From Psychrobacter sp. 72-O-c (GTDB taxonomy: Bacteria > Pseudomonadota > Gammaproteobacteria > Pseudomonadales > Moraxellaceae), in NCBI RefSeq assembly GCF_904846605.1, contig NZ_CAJHBI010000011.1, positions 1 to 64,000 on the forward strand: a stretch of DNA of 64,000 bases. Reading direction: 5' to 3'. The notes beneath the pieces were generated by a model. That model was not told the DNA's origin. It was given only the letters and a program-made list of their open reading frames with translations, and searched no databases. Made by a program: the position numbers and the translations under genes. Positions 27,121-36,173 of this stretch are shown one piece after another; the first letter of the stretch is position 1; every line of letters starts with the position of its first letter.

Positions 27121-28303
27121 TGATATCACTCCCTAAATCTAACACCTGACCAAACTCTAAATATTGCCGAGCAATGCAGTTTGGCAACAGCTGTTGATTC
27201 AATGGCACTTTATAATGATTCAGATTCTCTATTGCTTGACTCATGAGCATTGCCAGTCCATCGATATCGCCTACAGGTATTAAGTTGCTCTCCGGCAGTA
27301 GCTCTCTTGGGCCAAACGGACAATCGGTACTGATCACTGGCACATCTAACGCTTGTGCTTCGACGATGACATAGCCAAACCCTTCAAACTTAGACGTGAG
27401 TACCATCAACGCAGCAGTAGCAATTAATGGATAAGGATTGGCCTGAAACCCTAGAAAATGAACACAGTCACCAATACTAAATTGAATAGACAATTGCTTC
27501 ATTTCATCTTCAAGTTTGCCTTTACCCACTAATACCAATGGCAACTTTCGTTCCGTTTTAGCATACGCTTGCAATAAATCTCGATGACCTTTCATCGTAT
27601 CGAATGATCCCACATGAACTATATAGCCCTTGTCAGTCAAACCAAACTGCTCGATGGATAAAGGCTGTGCAGCGGCTTTTCTAATTTCATCAGCATCACA
27701 TGGATTATAGATCGTCGTCGTTCTATTGAGATTAGTACTATTAGCACTATTACCGACAAGCGCTAGCAAGTCCTGATGTGCACCATCACTGACACAACTA
27801 CAAGGATGGGAACCATATACCATTTTTAGGTGGTCGATGACTTGCTTGGGGGCATCTGATAGCAGATCTTGGAATTGTCTGGATAGTGCCGTATGCAATA
27901 CATTCACAATATTTGATAATTGGCTATAAGCCATAATCCAATTAATTTTATAAATATTAGCTAATATCAGATCTGGCATCCCTATATGACTAAGAATATA
28001 ACAATCTATGCGCTTAGCCACTGCCCTATAAGCGCTAGCTTGCTCAGAATCTGGCGCAAATTCTTGCTTAGAGAACGTCTCATAGTATGGAACTACATGA
28101 TACTGAACGCGAGGATCTAGCGGCATTTCTTGAGTGCCTTCTAGACAAAGCACATGAACGCGATAGTCCATTGCCACGTAAGCACGCGCCAACGTGGTTA
28201 CCATACGTTCAGCGCCGCGACCTTCTAGCGCTTTTAATATCATTAGAATAATAGGTTGGTTCATATCAGTCTTAGTACCGTTTTTTTCATGTCGTTGTTT
28301 CAT
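27107..28303 (-). CDS. GT4-family glycosyltransferase (GT-B), copy 1 of three
   Basis: This 398-residue protein has the GT-B fold of family 4: N-terminal loop MILKALEGRGAERMVTTLA, hinge region YIVHVGSFDTMKGHRDLLQA, and the C-terminal nucleotide-sugar site TSKFEGFGYVIVEAQALDVP with the E-x7-E motif, followed by CPFGPRELLPESNLIPVGD. Two shorter relatives lie at 32673 and 34044, which share CPSGPSELLPKSNLM. The start may instead be the ATG 13 codons inside (MNQPIILMIL). It overlaps the end of the preceding convergent gene by 14 bases. No signal peptide or membrane span is seen. Donor sugar unknown. Confidence 0.85.
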   Translation of the reverse strand: MKQRHEKNGTKTDMNQPIILMILKALEGRGAERMVTTLARAYVAMDYRVHVLCLEGTQEMPLDPRVQYHVVPYYETFSKQEFAPDSEQASAYRAVAKRIDCYILSHIGMPDLILANIYKINWIMAYSQLSNIVNVLHTALSRQFQDLLSDAPKQVIDHLKMVYGSHPCSCVSDGAHQDLLALVGNSANSTNLNRTTTIYNPCDADEIRKAAAQPLSIEQFGLTDKGYIVHVGSFDTMKGHRDLLQAYAKTERKLPLVLVGKGKLEDEMKQLSIQFSIGDCVHFLGFQANPYPLIATAALMVLTSKFEGFGYVIVEAQALDVPVISTDCPFGPRELLPESNLIPVGDIDGLAMLMSQAIENLNHYKVPLNQQLLPNCIARQYLEFGQVLDLGSDITKDY

Positions 28304-28364
28304 ATCCGTATAGTTAGTAGGCTGAGTGTGTTTATCACCTAGAAATCAATCCATTAATTGTCAC

Positions 28365-28439
28365 AGCGAGCTTGCCTTATATGATAGTCTCACTTACTTT
28401 CGTATTGGTACCGATGATATAATAAAGTATATGCGTACT
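28365..28439 (+). pseudogene. Remnant of a FRIGTDD-family gene
   Basis: Reading from 28365 gives 25 codons, SELALYDSLTYFRIGTDD followed by IIKYMRT, which align with GDLPLYDGLTYFRIGTDD and SLRNMRR of the intact gene at 31893-32666. No start codon and no further homology follow; the frame runs into the next remnant. It is a deletion scar. Confidence 0.8.
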
Positions 28440-28452
28440 GTATGTAGCAGCC

Positions 28453-28569
28453 AATGCAAAAATTGTTATCTCTCATGGACAAGCCAATCCACCAAATGAC
28501 ATTGGTGGTGATAAGTAACATCAACTCTATCGTTAAGCCAAGCCTGTGGCTAAAAAATTGCTGGTAATA
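28453..28569 (+). pseudogene. Remnant of a group A glycosyltransferase C-terminus
   Basis: The reading NAKIVISHGQANPPNDIGG followed by stop codons and AKPVAKK aligns with NAKIVIFHGEINPPEAISGG and VKPSPW at the end of the intact gene at 25295-26089; nucleotide similarity is also plain (AATGCAAAAAT, CATGG, AATCCACCA). Two in-frame stops show that it is decayed. It is fused directly to the FRIGTDD remnant. Confidence 0.8.
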
Positions 28570-28586
28570 GGATTATAGGATTAGTC

Positions 28587-29588
28587 ATGAAGTATCATGG
28601 TGAGAAAGAATTAGATATTGTAATCGCATGGGTAGATGGTGACAGTCCGACACTCAAACTAAAAAGAGAGCAGTACAAAGAAACAGAAGACGTGGCTTCA
28701 GATGCCATCACTTCAACGCGCTTCGCAAGTAATAATGAAATATATTACAATATTGCTTCCATAATAAAATACGTGCCTTTCTGTCGTTATATATATATCG
28801 TTACTGATCAACAGCAGCCAAAATTTATAGACGAATTTGTCGAACAAAATATTTGTTCAAAAGACAAAATACGCATTATCGACCACAAAGATATATTTGC
28901 TGGGTATGAGCAGTTTTTGCCTACTTTCAATACCCGATCTATTGAAACCATGCTATGGAATATTCCTGAGCTGTCTGATTATTTTATATACATGAATGAT
29001 GACTTCTTTTTTAATCAGCCTGCAACCATCGAAGATTTTATAAAGGATAAAAAGATCATTATCAATGGCCATTGGAGAAAAAGCTCCATTCTACAGGTCA
29101 AACTTAAGTATCGAGAGTCTCTACAAAAGCTATCAGGGAAAAAAGTTCAACCAAAGCATACCGTTGCCCAAATGCTAAGCGCTAAAATTCTCGGTATGAA
29201 TGAGTTTTTCGAAGTTCATCATTATCCACATATCGTAGATAGAGACATTTTAAAAAATCATCTTTTGAACAATCCTCAGTTATTGAGCAAGCAAATTAAG
29301 TATAAGTTTAGAGATGTTGCTCAGGTAAACCCTATCACCTTAATGAATCATCTAAAGATTCAAAAAGATGAAGCTTGTTTGAAGCCTGAGATGCCAGTAA
29401 ATTATCTTAAGAACAAAAGTAAAGTTGATGATTTTATATTAGGCTTGCAACAAGAACCAATCAAATATGGATGTATACAAAGTTTAGATCTCCTTGATTC
29501 GAACTCATATCAAAAAATTAGTAATGCCATGACGCAAAAATTTTCAGCGTATCTACCGTCATCGCTATTATTAAATACAAGTCGATAG
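28587..29588 (+). CDS. Stealth-family sugar-phosphate transferase
   Basis: This 333-residue protein has the conserved regions of the Stealth family: CR1 DIVIAWVDGDSPT at residue 10, CR2 TRFASNNEIYYNIASI with YIYIVTDQQQPKF, CR3 YFIYMNDDFFFNQP, and a C-terminal CR4-like part. These enzymes transfer hexose-1-phosphate (for example GlcNAc-1-P or Man-1-P) to surface glycans in Neisseria and other bacteria. The presence of all regions suggests an active enzyme. GGATTAGTC precedes the ATG. It is followed by ugd, 44 bases away, so the set may be one transcript. A phosphodiester-linked decoration of the outer core is a reasonable inference. Confidence 0.85.
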   Translation: MKYHGEKELDIVIAWVDGDSPTLKLKREQYKETEDVASDAITSTRFASNNEIYYNIASIIKYVPFCRYIYIVTDQQQPKFIDEFVEQNICSKDKIRIIDHKDIFAGYEQFLPTFNTRSIETMLWNIPELSDYFIYMNDDFFFNQPATIEDFIKDKKIIINGHWRKSSILQVKLKYRESLQKLSGKKVQPKHTVAQMLSAKILGMNEFFEVHHYPHIVDRDILKNHLLNNPQLLSKQIKYKFRDVAQVNPITLMNHLKIQKDEACLKPEMPVNYLKNKSKVDDFILGLQQEPIKYGCIQSLDLLDSNSYQKISNAMTQKFSAYLPSSLLLNTSR

Positions 29589-29632
29589 AACCAAACTCAT
29601 AATAACAAACTGAATATAACTTTGGATCTTTT

Positions 29633-30799
29633 ATGAAAATAACAGTAGCAGGCACAGGCTATGTCGGCTTATCAAACGCCATGTTGCTTGCTCAACACCA
29701 TGAAGTCATTGCCGTTGATATTATCCCAGAAAAGATTGAATTGCTAAATGCAAAAAAATCTCCTATTGAAGATAAGGATATTGAAGACTTCTTGTTGAAT
29801 AAAGAACTTAACTTCACAGCAACGCTAGATGCTAAAGCTGCTTATCAAAACGCTGATTTTGTCATTATTGCCACCCCTACCGATTACGATTCAAAAACCA
29901 ATTATTTCAATACTGACAGCGTAGAAAAAGTTATTGAACAGGTTCTCTCAGTGAATCAGAAAGCGGTAATAATTATAAAATCAACGGTACCAGTCGGATA
30001 TACTGCTGAAGTAAGGCAGCGCTATTCAACAGATAATATCATTTTCTCGCCTGAGTTTCTGCGAGAAGGTAAAGCGTTATATGACAATCTTTATCCTTCG
30101 AGGATTATTGTTGGTGAGCAATCTGAGCGAGCTCAATTATTTGCGGACTTATTACTTGAAGGAGCAATAAAGAAGGATGTTCCTCAGCTTTTTACAGATC
30201 CTACTGAAGCAGAAGCCATTAAACTATTCTCAAATACCTATCTAGCGATGCGGGTAGCGTATTTTAATGAGCTAGACACTTATGCGCAGACATTTGGACT
30301 TCAAACCAAGCAAATCATTGAAGGTGTTGGTTTAGATCCTCGTATCGGTACTCATTATAATAACCCATCATTTGGCTATGGGGGTTACTGCTTACCTAAA
30401 GATACCAAACAACTATTAGCGAATTATGATGAGGTGCCTAGTAATCTTATCAGAGCCATTGTTGATTCTAACAGAACCCGTAAAGACTTTATTGCTGATA
30501 AAATTATTGAAAGAAAACCAAAAATAGTGGGCGTACATCGACTGGTGATGAAAAGCGGTTCAGATAACTTCAGAGCCTCTGCTATTCAAGGCATCATGAA
30601 GCGCGTCAAAGCAAAAGGGATTGAGGTGGTGGTCTATGAACCTGCGTTAAAAGAAGATAAGTTCTTTCATTCACGCGTGATTCAAGATTTAGAAGCATTC
30701 AAAGCGATGAGTGATGTTATCGTAGCCAACCGACTGTCTATTGATATACAGGATGTCTCTCATAAAGTATTTACTCGAGACTTATTTGGAAGCGATTAA
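29633..30799 (+). CDS. ugd: UDP-glucose 6-dehydrogenase
   Basis: This 388-residue enzyme oxidises UDP-glucose twice to UDP-glucuronate with NAD. The N-terminal Rossmann motif is [22 protein letters not shown] and [15 protein letters not shown] are family-typical, and the catalytic Cys sits in [17 protein letters not shown]. The size equals that of E. coli Ugd (388). The TAA stop overlaps the next start by one base (TAATG), so translation with the epimerase is coupled. Together the pair would supply UDP-galacturonate for the surface glycan. The ATG follows GGATCTTTT. Confidence 0.95.
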   Translation: MKITVAGTGYVGLSNAMLLAQHHEVIAVDIIPEKIELLNAKKSPIEDKDIEDFLLNKELNFTATLDAKAAYQNADFVIIATPTDYDSKTNYFNTDSVEKVIEQVLSVNQKAVIIIKSTVPVGYTAEVRQRYSTDNIIFSPEFLREGKALYDNLYPSRIIVGEQSERAQLFADLLLEGAIKKDVPQLFTDPTEAEAIKLFSNTYLAMRVAYFNELDTYAQTFGLQTKQIIEGVGLDPRIGTHYNNPSFGYGGYCLPKDTKQLLANYDEVPSNLIRAIVDSNRTRKDFIADKIIERKPKIVGVHRLVMKSGSDNFRASAIQGIMKRVKAKGIEVVVYEPALKEDKFFHSRVIQDLEAFKAMSDVIVANRLSIDIQDVSHKVFTRDLFGSD

Positions 30800-31797
30800 T
30801 GAAGATTTTAGTGACAGGCGCAGCGGGTTTTATTAGTTTTCATTTAATTAAAGCATTGTTACATAAAAACTGCTTCATCGTTGGTATTGACAATATTAAC
30901 GATTACTATGATGTAGAGTTGAAAAATGATCGACTAAAAATACTCAGTGATCACTCGACAGAAGATACTTTTAAATTTATTAAGCTGGACCTCGCTAACC
31001 GTGAGGCAATGTCCAATCTCTTTTCTGAATATGAGTTTGATATTGTTGTTAATCTGGGCGCTCAGGCTGGCGTACGTTATTCTATTGAAAATCCCAACGC
31101 CTATATGGACTCAAACATGGTGGGGTTTTTAAACGTTCTTGAAGGGTGCAGGCATACTGACGTCAAGCATTTAGTATATGCCAGCTCTAGTTCTGTATAC
31201 GGAATGAATGTAAAGCAACCTTTTAGCACTGAAGACTGTGTTGATTTTCCTATTAGCTTATATGCGGCTACTAAAAAATCTAATGAATTGATGGCGCATA
31301 GCTATAGCCATTTATACAACATTCCGACTACAGGCTTGCGCTTTTTTACCGTTTATGGTCCTTATGGTCGACCTGATATGGCTTATTTTTCATTCACTGA
31401 AAAGATACTTAAAGGTGAAACGATTGACGTGTTTAATAATGGTGAGATGCAACGTGACTTTACCTACATTGATGATGTTGTAGAAGGTATCGTCCGTATA
31501 ATGGATAAAACACCCTTACCTCAGCAGTCTTTAGTTACTACAGCGACAGCGCCCTATAAAATTTACAATATCGGTAATAACCAGCCGGTGACTTTACGTC
31601 GTTTCATTACCGCAATTGAGAGTGCTTGCGAGAAAAAGGCTGAAGAAAATTTACTACCTATGCAGCCAGGCGATGTACCGATTACTTATGCTGACATAGA
31701 TGAGCTTGTCAAAGACATTGACTTCAAACCCGTGATAACTATAGAAGACGGTATTACAAAATTTGTGAATTGGTATAGAGAGTATTATTTAGTTTAA
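30799..31797 (+). CDS. UDP-glucuronate 4-epimerase
   Basis: This 332-residue extended SDR has a Rossmann motif that reads TGAAGFISFHL, so the third Gly of the usual GxxGxxG is Ser. The Tyr-Lys pair is present in LYAATKKSNELMAHS, with VYASSSSVYG as the catalytic Ser region, FTVYGPYGRPDMA and the end motif TKFVNWYREYY. The length and the wholly family-like C-terminus fit UDP-glucuronate 4-epimerases that make UDP-galacturonate. Ugd directly upstream supplies the substrate and the genes overlap by one base. The Ser in the cofactor loop is unusual and could change NAD affinity. Confidence 0.88.
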   Translation: MKILVTGAAGFISFHLIKALLHKNCFIVGIDNINDYYDVELKNDRLKILSDHSTEDTFKFIKLDLANREAMSNLFSEYEFDIVVNLGAQAGVRYSIENPNAYMDSNMVGFLNVLEGCRHTDVKHLVYASSSSVYGMNVKQPFSTEDCVDFPISLYAATKKSNELMAHSYSHLYNIPTTGLRFFTVYGPYGRPDMAYFSFTEKILKGETIDVFNNGEMQRDFTYIDDVVEGIVRIMDKTPLPQQSLVTTATAPYKIYNIGNNQPVTLRRFITAIESACEKKAEENLLPMQPGDVPITYADIDELVKDIDFKPVITIEDGITKFVNWYREYYLV

Positions 31798-31892
31798 GTA
31801 CGAAATAAGTATATCTAAATATAAGTCTAATGCCTCCGTACCAGATGTCTCAGCCCTAGTATCACTATATTTGCTCAAAGGATTTAAACGAC

Positions 31893-32666
31893 ATGACCAC
31901 ATCTTCGAAGTGGCAACGAAAAATTATTTTAATGTTTAGAAGTGAAAAAAGACTAAATGCAGGTAAGATTGTTGAAACCTACAACGATAAAAGTTTTGAA
32001 GAGATGAAAGCAACAGTAATAACAGAGTCAATGTGTAATCTTGAGACATTAACTGACAAGCGTAAAACCACAGATTTAGAAGGTCATTTAAATAATTTAA
32101 AACACCAAATGATAGGGCTTTCAGAGCTCTACTTTTATCACAATACATTAATTATATTATTACGTCGTAAATATAAAATAGACGAAACATTTGCCGAACT
32201 TGAAAGGCTATGGGCCGCAGAAAGCGATTATTTATTAGAGTATATCTCAATACGGTGGATCGTCTCTGCTTGCGATACGTTTATTGATTATTCAAAAGAT
32301 ATAAAAAGAGCGGCTATTTTGATGAATGTCGTTACGTTGATGAACACTTTAAGAGCCTATGAGACTAAAAAATTCTTACAGCTACCCGCTGAATTTGAGT
32401 CTATGCCATTGAGTGATGATAAAACAGATATACTCTATCGCGGCGACTTACCTTTGTATGACGGGCTTACTTACTTCCGTATTGGCACTGACGATAGCTT
32501 AAGAAACATGCGAAGACGCTATGAGAAATTCTATAAAACCGACAAACTCGCTACCACTATATTGTTATCCGTATTCGAAAGACTACAAAATAATGGCAGC
32601 GCTTTTGCCACTCTACGACAATTACACAGAGACGATTGGTCTAAATGGTGGATAGATGAAAAGTAA
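31893..32666 (+). CDS. Unknown protein, FRIGTDD family
   Basis: This 257-residue protein is not one I recognise. It is soluble, rich in charged residues and appears mostly helical; no signal peptide or long hydrophobic stretch is seen. Residues about 65-105 (HLNNLKHQMIGLSELYFYHNTLIILL) and 112-165 (YISIRWIVSACDTFIDY, MNVVTLMNTLRAYETK) form regular helices. A strictly kept motif TYFRIGTDDSLRNMRRRYE (FRIGTDD at 195-201) is followed by TTILLSVFERLQ and a tail ending DWSKWW. A shortened relative lies at 37046 and a scrap at 28365. The context is the sugar locus after a UDP-sugar pair, so a role in glycan assembly is inferred, perhaps as a helper. GGATTTAAACGAC precedes the ATG. Confidence 0.7.
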   Translation: MTTSSKWQRKIILMFRSEKRLNAGKIVETYNDKSFEEMKATVITESMCNLETLTDKRKTTDLEGHLNNLKHQMIGLSELYFYHNTLIILLRRKYKIDETFAELERLWAAESDYLLEYISIRWIVSACDTFIDYSKDIKRAAILMNVVTLMNTLRAYETKKFLQLPAEFESMPLSDDKTDILYRGDLPLYDGLTYFRIGTDDSLRNMRRRYEKFYKTDKLATTILLSVFERLQNNGSAFATLRQLHRDDWSKWWIDEK

Positions 32667-32672
32667 TTTTTA

Positions 32673-33785
32673 CTAGGCACTAGCTGCGAATGCAATATAT
32701 TTTTTAGCTATACTAACAGGAAGAAGGGCTTCATCGAAAGGCGAATAAAACTGTTGCGGATTTTTCATTGCCTGCCCCATTTTTTTAGCGATAGCGTCGA
32801 TATCACCTATTTGCATCAAATTACTTTTAGGCAGCAGCTCGCTTGGGCCAGACGGACAGTTGGTACTGATAACAGGCGTACCTATAGCTAAAGCTTCTGG
32901 AATAACTAAAGGACACCCTTCCCAGTCAGAGGTCAATACTTTAAATTGGGCATGCTTAATAAAAGGAAAAGGATTTTCTTGAAAACCTAAAAATACTACT
33001 TTATCTTCTAAATTAAGCGCTATAACTAACTGCTCTATGTCTCTTCGGTACTTACCCTTACCCAAAAGCAGTAAAGGCATAGATTGATCAGTTTGAGCAT
33101 AAGCATTCAACAACACATCATGACGCTTCGCTTTTTTAAAACTGCCAACATGAATAATATAATTTTGGTACTCGGGAATAAATGCATCAGCCAGTTTTTT
33201 AATATGGTCTCTATCGATTGGATTGTGAACAGCAGTTGTTGGTGTAATATCACCAAAACTTTTTATAAAATCTTTTTGAACCCCATCACTGACACATAAA
33301 CAAGGATGCTTTGAGTAAATGTTAGCAAAATTCAATTTACTCTGATTATTATCTATATCATGAAACTTATACAATAGCGACAACGTATTATGAATGGTAT
33401 AGATGATGTTTGGCAGGCGACTGTAACTAAATACACTATCTGAGCGATCAAGGTTTGATAAGATAAGATCAGGTTGGCCAATTTTTTTGGTAATGTAATT
33501 ATCTAGCGCACGGGCGAAAAATTTCTCGCGACGATCTAATTCTGGTATGAGCTTATAGTGCTTAAACTTAAGCATATGATAAATTAGATTCGGATTAAGA
33601 TCGTACTCTACCCGAGGTTTAAACCTCAGAATATGTACCTCATAGCCTAATTCATAGAACCCTTGTCCTAAAGTAAGTACAACGCGCTCCGCACCTCCAC
33701 CTTGGAGACAATTAATAACCAGCAGCACTTTTTTCTGATTTTTTTTGACTAGATCTTTTTTAATTTTGATAATATTATTAAACAT
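32673..33785 (-). CDS. GT4-family glycosyltransferase, copy 2 of three
   Basis: This 370-residue GT-B enzyme is a close relative of the next gene upstream on the same strand (34044-35126): both have INCLQGGGAERVVLTLGQGF near the start, IIHVGSFKKAKRHD in the hinge, SDWEGCPLVIPEALAIGTP as the nucleotide-sugar site (E-x7-E), and CPSGPSELLPKSNLMQIG. It seems intact. It sits tail-to-tail with the FRIGTDD gene, whose stop is six bases away. A decayed glycosyltransferase piece lies between this gene and its twin. The sugar donor is not known. A Lys-rich N-terminus (KIKKDLVKKNQKK) may be peripheral to the membrane. Confidence 0.85.
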   Translation of the reverse strand: MFNNIIKIKKDLVKKNQKKVLLVINCLQGGGAERVVLTLGQGFYELGYEVHILRFKPRVEYDLNPNLIYHMLKFKHYKLIPELDRREKFFARALDNYITKKIGQPDLILSNLDRSDSVFSYSRLPNIIYTIHNTLSLLYKFHDIDNNQSKLNFANIYSKHPCLCVSDGVQKDFIKSFGDITPTTAVHNPIDRDHIKKLADAFIPEYQNYIIHVGSFKKAKRHDVLLNAYAQTDQSMPLLLLGKGKYRRDIEQLVIALNLEDKVVFLGFQENPFPFIKHAQFKVLTSDWEGCPLVIPEALAIGTPVISTNCPSGPSELLPKSNLMQIGDIDAIAKKMGQAMKNPQQFYSPFDEALLPVSIAKKYIAFAASA

Positions 33786-33896
33786 TTCTTAGATATTCCT
33801 AAAAATAAAATTTTTAAGCTTAAAGGATATGTGATTTCATTACTTTATATCGCTTATGGTTTTTTTAGGAAGTTGCCGAACGTCTTTAGTTAGCAG

Positions 33897-34022
33897 TTAT
33901 CCATCTTGTAAAGCTACTTCGTAATACCTATTGAATAGACCATTAAGCTCTTGTATTAGATGCGGCGTAATCCTATCATTAAACCAATGTTCAGATCCTT
34001 TTTTTTCGATTTTTATTTTAGT
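33897..34022 (-). pseudogene. C-terminal remnant of a GT8-like gene
   Basis: On the minus strand the sequence reads IEKKGSEHWFNDRITPHL then IQELNGLFNRYYEVALQDG and a stop at 33897. It aligns with SKEGLEHWFDGEIMPHP, RQDLDKLFDHYYNEALASG of the intact gene at 35211-36077. No upstream part survives. With the two GT4 twins this shows that a two-gene unit (GT8-like plus GT4) was duplicated and one copy of the first gene was then lost. Confidence 0.85.
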
Positions 34023-34043
34023 TGTCCACTATAAATATATGAA

Positions 34044-35126
34044 TCAAGAAAAATTTTGAGCAAATTTTAGGTATTTTTTAGCTATATTGACCGGAAGAAG
34101 TGCTTTATTAAACGGGGCATGAAATTGCTGTGGGTTTTTCATCGCCTGGCGCATCTTTTCAGCGATAGCGTCAATATCACCCATCGGCATCAAATTACTC
34201 TTAGGCAGCAACTCGCTTGGGCCAGATGGACAGTTGGTACTGATAACGGGCGTACCCAGTGCTAGAGCCTCGGCAATGACTAGGGCAAACCCTTCCCAAT
34301 CAGAGGTTAACACTTTAAATTGTGCGTGTTTAATATAGGGAAAAGGATTTTCGAGAAAGCCTAAAAACACTACCTTATCTTCTAGCTTTAGCTCTGTAAC
34401 TAACTGTTTTATCTCACTTTTAAGCTTACCTTGACCTAAAAGTAGCAATGGCATAGATCTATCTGTTTGCGCATAAGCTCTTACCAATACGTCATGACGT
34501 TTCGCGTTTTTAAAACTACCAATATGCATTATGTAATTATGATATTTAGGGATAAATGCGTTAGCCTGCTTTTGAATGTCATCTCTATCAATTGGATTGT
34601 AGATGGCTGTCGTTGGTGTAATATTACCAAAACTCTCCACAAAATCTTTTTTAGCACCTTCGCTTACGCATACGCAAGGATGTTTAGCATATATATTTTT
34701 TAATTTTGATTGCAATATGTCAGCATCACTTATTTTATTGAATTTATACAATAGTGATACTGTATTATGAATGACGTAAATAATATTTGATAGTTTACTG
34801 TTACTAAAAATGCTGTCAGCACGATCGAGATTGGACAAGATCATATCAGGCTGACCAATTTTGCTTAAGATGTATTTATCAACGGCACGCGCAAAAATTT
34901 TATCTCGTCTTTCTGACCCCGGTATAAGTTTATAGGGCTTAAACTTGAGCACATGATAGTTAAGATTAGGATTGAGATCATATTGTACTAGCGACTTAAA
35001 CCTTAAAATATGCACCTCATAGCCCAACTCGTAAAACCCTTGTCCTAAAGTAAGTACAACACGCTCTGCACCACCACCTTGTAGGCAATTAATAGCGAGC
35101 ACCACTATTTGAGCATGTTGTTTCAT
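34044..35126 (-). CDS. GT4-family glycosyltransferase, copy 3 of three
   Basis: This 360-residue GT-B enzyme starts MKQHAQIVVLAINCLQGGGAE and has the same motifs as the copy at 32673: IMHIGSFKNAKRHD, SDWEGFALVIAEALALGTP and CPSGPSELLPKSNLMPMG. The twin at 32673 differs at the sugar-site loop (GCPLVIPEALAIG against GFALVIAEALALG), so the two may use different donors or acceptors. Its stop is followed within 25 bases by the remnant of a GT8-like gene, and the intact GT8-like gene lies upstream. No membrane segment is seen. Confidence 0.85.
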   Translation of the reverse strand: MKQHAQIVVLAINCLQGGGAERVVLTLGQGFYELGYEVHILRFKSLVQYDLNPNLNYHVLKFKPYKLIPGSERRDKIFARAVDKYILSKIGQPDMILSNLDRADSIFSNSKLSNIIYVIHNTVSLLYKFNKISDADILQSKLKNIYAKHPCVCVSEGAKKDFVESFGNITPTTAIYNPIDRDDIQKQANAFIPKYHNYIMHIGSFKNAKRHDVLVRAYAQTDRSMPLLLLGQGKLKSEIKQLVTELKLEDKVVFLGFLENPFPYIKHAQFKVLTSDWEGFALVIAEALALGTPVISTNCPSGPSELLPKSNLMPMGDIDAIAEKMRQAMKNPQQFHAPFNKALLPVNIAKKYLKFAQNFS

Positions 35127-35210
35127 AAATGCTGACCTATAGATAAGCTAAGTACTTGTATAGTTAAACACGAAATACTTATATAAATGATTACTGTTGG
35201 AACAAACAGC

Positions 35211-36077
35211 TTAACGTTTGAACAATCTTGAAAACAACGACTTTGAAGATTGTGGTCGCGTGACTTTATTACCAATGTAATGTTGCTGAGTCTTTTTTGG
35301 AAAACTACCAAAGGAATCAGTGCGATAATTGTCTAACTGATAGCCAGAGGCCAGTGCTTCATTATAATAGTGATCAAACAACTTATCCAAGTCCTGTCTT
35401 GGGTGCGGCATTATCTCACCATCGAACCAGTGCTCAAGCCCTTCCTTACTTACTCTTGCTAGCGAATACTTGTGGCTGAACTGTGTGCCCATATCCGAGT
35501 AATGTAATATTTTAATATCTTCTACTGCCAAGCCTTCACCATCAACACAGTTATAGCTATCTTGGTAAGGTTCGATCAATTTTTTATTTTTCTTAAATAG
35601 CTTCATCATGTCTTTATGGCTGTAAGGATTTTCTTTTAGCTGGTTGAGTGACGGAATAACTTTTTTGGCCTTACTACAGTCCCAAACACAAGTACATAGT
35701 CGAGTCATATCAGCATTCGTTTTGGCCGCTACTATAGACTGTTCATCAATAGAATGATGCCATAACTTTGCTAAATCATCTAAAATAACAACATCGGTAT
35801 CCATGTAAATCGCACGCCCTAAGTAGTTGCAGTATTCAGGGATGGCCCAACGAAACCCTGAAAAGGGGGTTGACCATTTACTAGTATCCCAACCTTCACC
35901 TGTCTCTGGGTTTGAGTACCAATAGCTATTAGGGTCACGTGATAGCTGCATCCATACGATTTCAACTGGCGAGCTGGTATGTTTATGAATACTGTAATCT
36001 AATACCATCATTTGTTCTAGATCACAATTATTGGGATCACAACCTACAAAGACTTTAATAATGTCATTCTGCTTCAT
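35211..36077 (-). CDS. GT8-like glycosyltransferase (DXD type)
   Basis: This 288-residue protein begins IKVFVGCDPNNCDLEQMMVLDYSI and has a DXD motif in GRAIYMDTDVVILDDLAKLW (around residue 96), followed by a DGEG motif and HYSDMGTQ, as in GT8/GT32-type retaining transferases. The C-terminal 60 residues are basic (KKTQQHYIG, SSKSLFSRLFKR), a pattern used for peripheral attachment to the inner membrane. It heads a minus-strand pair with the GT4 gene, 84 bases downstream. A second copy of its last third survives as a remnant at 33897. Donor sugar unknown; galactose or glucose is usual for the family. Confidence 0.8.
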   Translation of the reverse strand: MKQNDIIKVFVGCDPNNCDLEQMMVLDYSIHKHTSSPVEIVWMQLSRDPNSYWYSNPETGEGWDTSKWSTPFSGFRWAIPEYCNYLGRAIYMDTDVVILDDLAKLWHHSIDEQSIVAAKTNADMTRLCTCVWDCSKAKKVIPSLNQLKENPYSHKDMMKLFKKNKKLIEPYQDSYNCVDGEGLAVEDIKILHYSDMGTQFSHKYSLARVSKEGLEHWFDGEIMPHPRQDLDKLFDHYYNEALASGYQLDNYRTDSFGSFPKKTQQHYIGNKVTRPQSSKSLFSRLFKR

Positions 36078-36173
36078 ATTCTCGCCTGCTAGCTAGTCAA
36101 TATCGTAAACTTGGTATTCCTAAAACTTTAAACTAAGAATATCTAGTTGCTACTTATTTATCTATATTTATAA

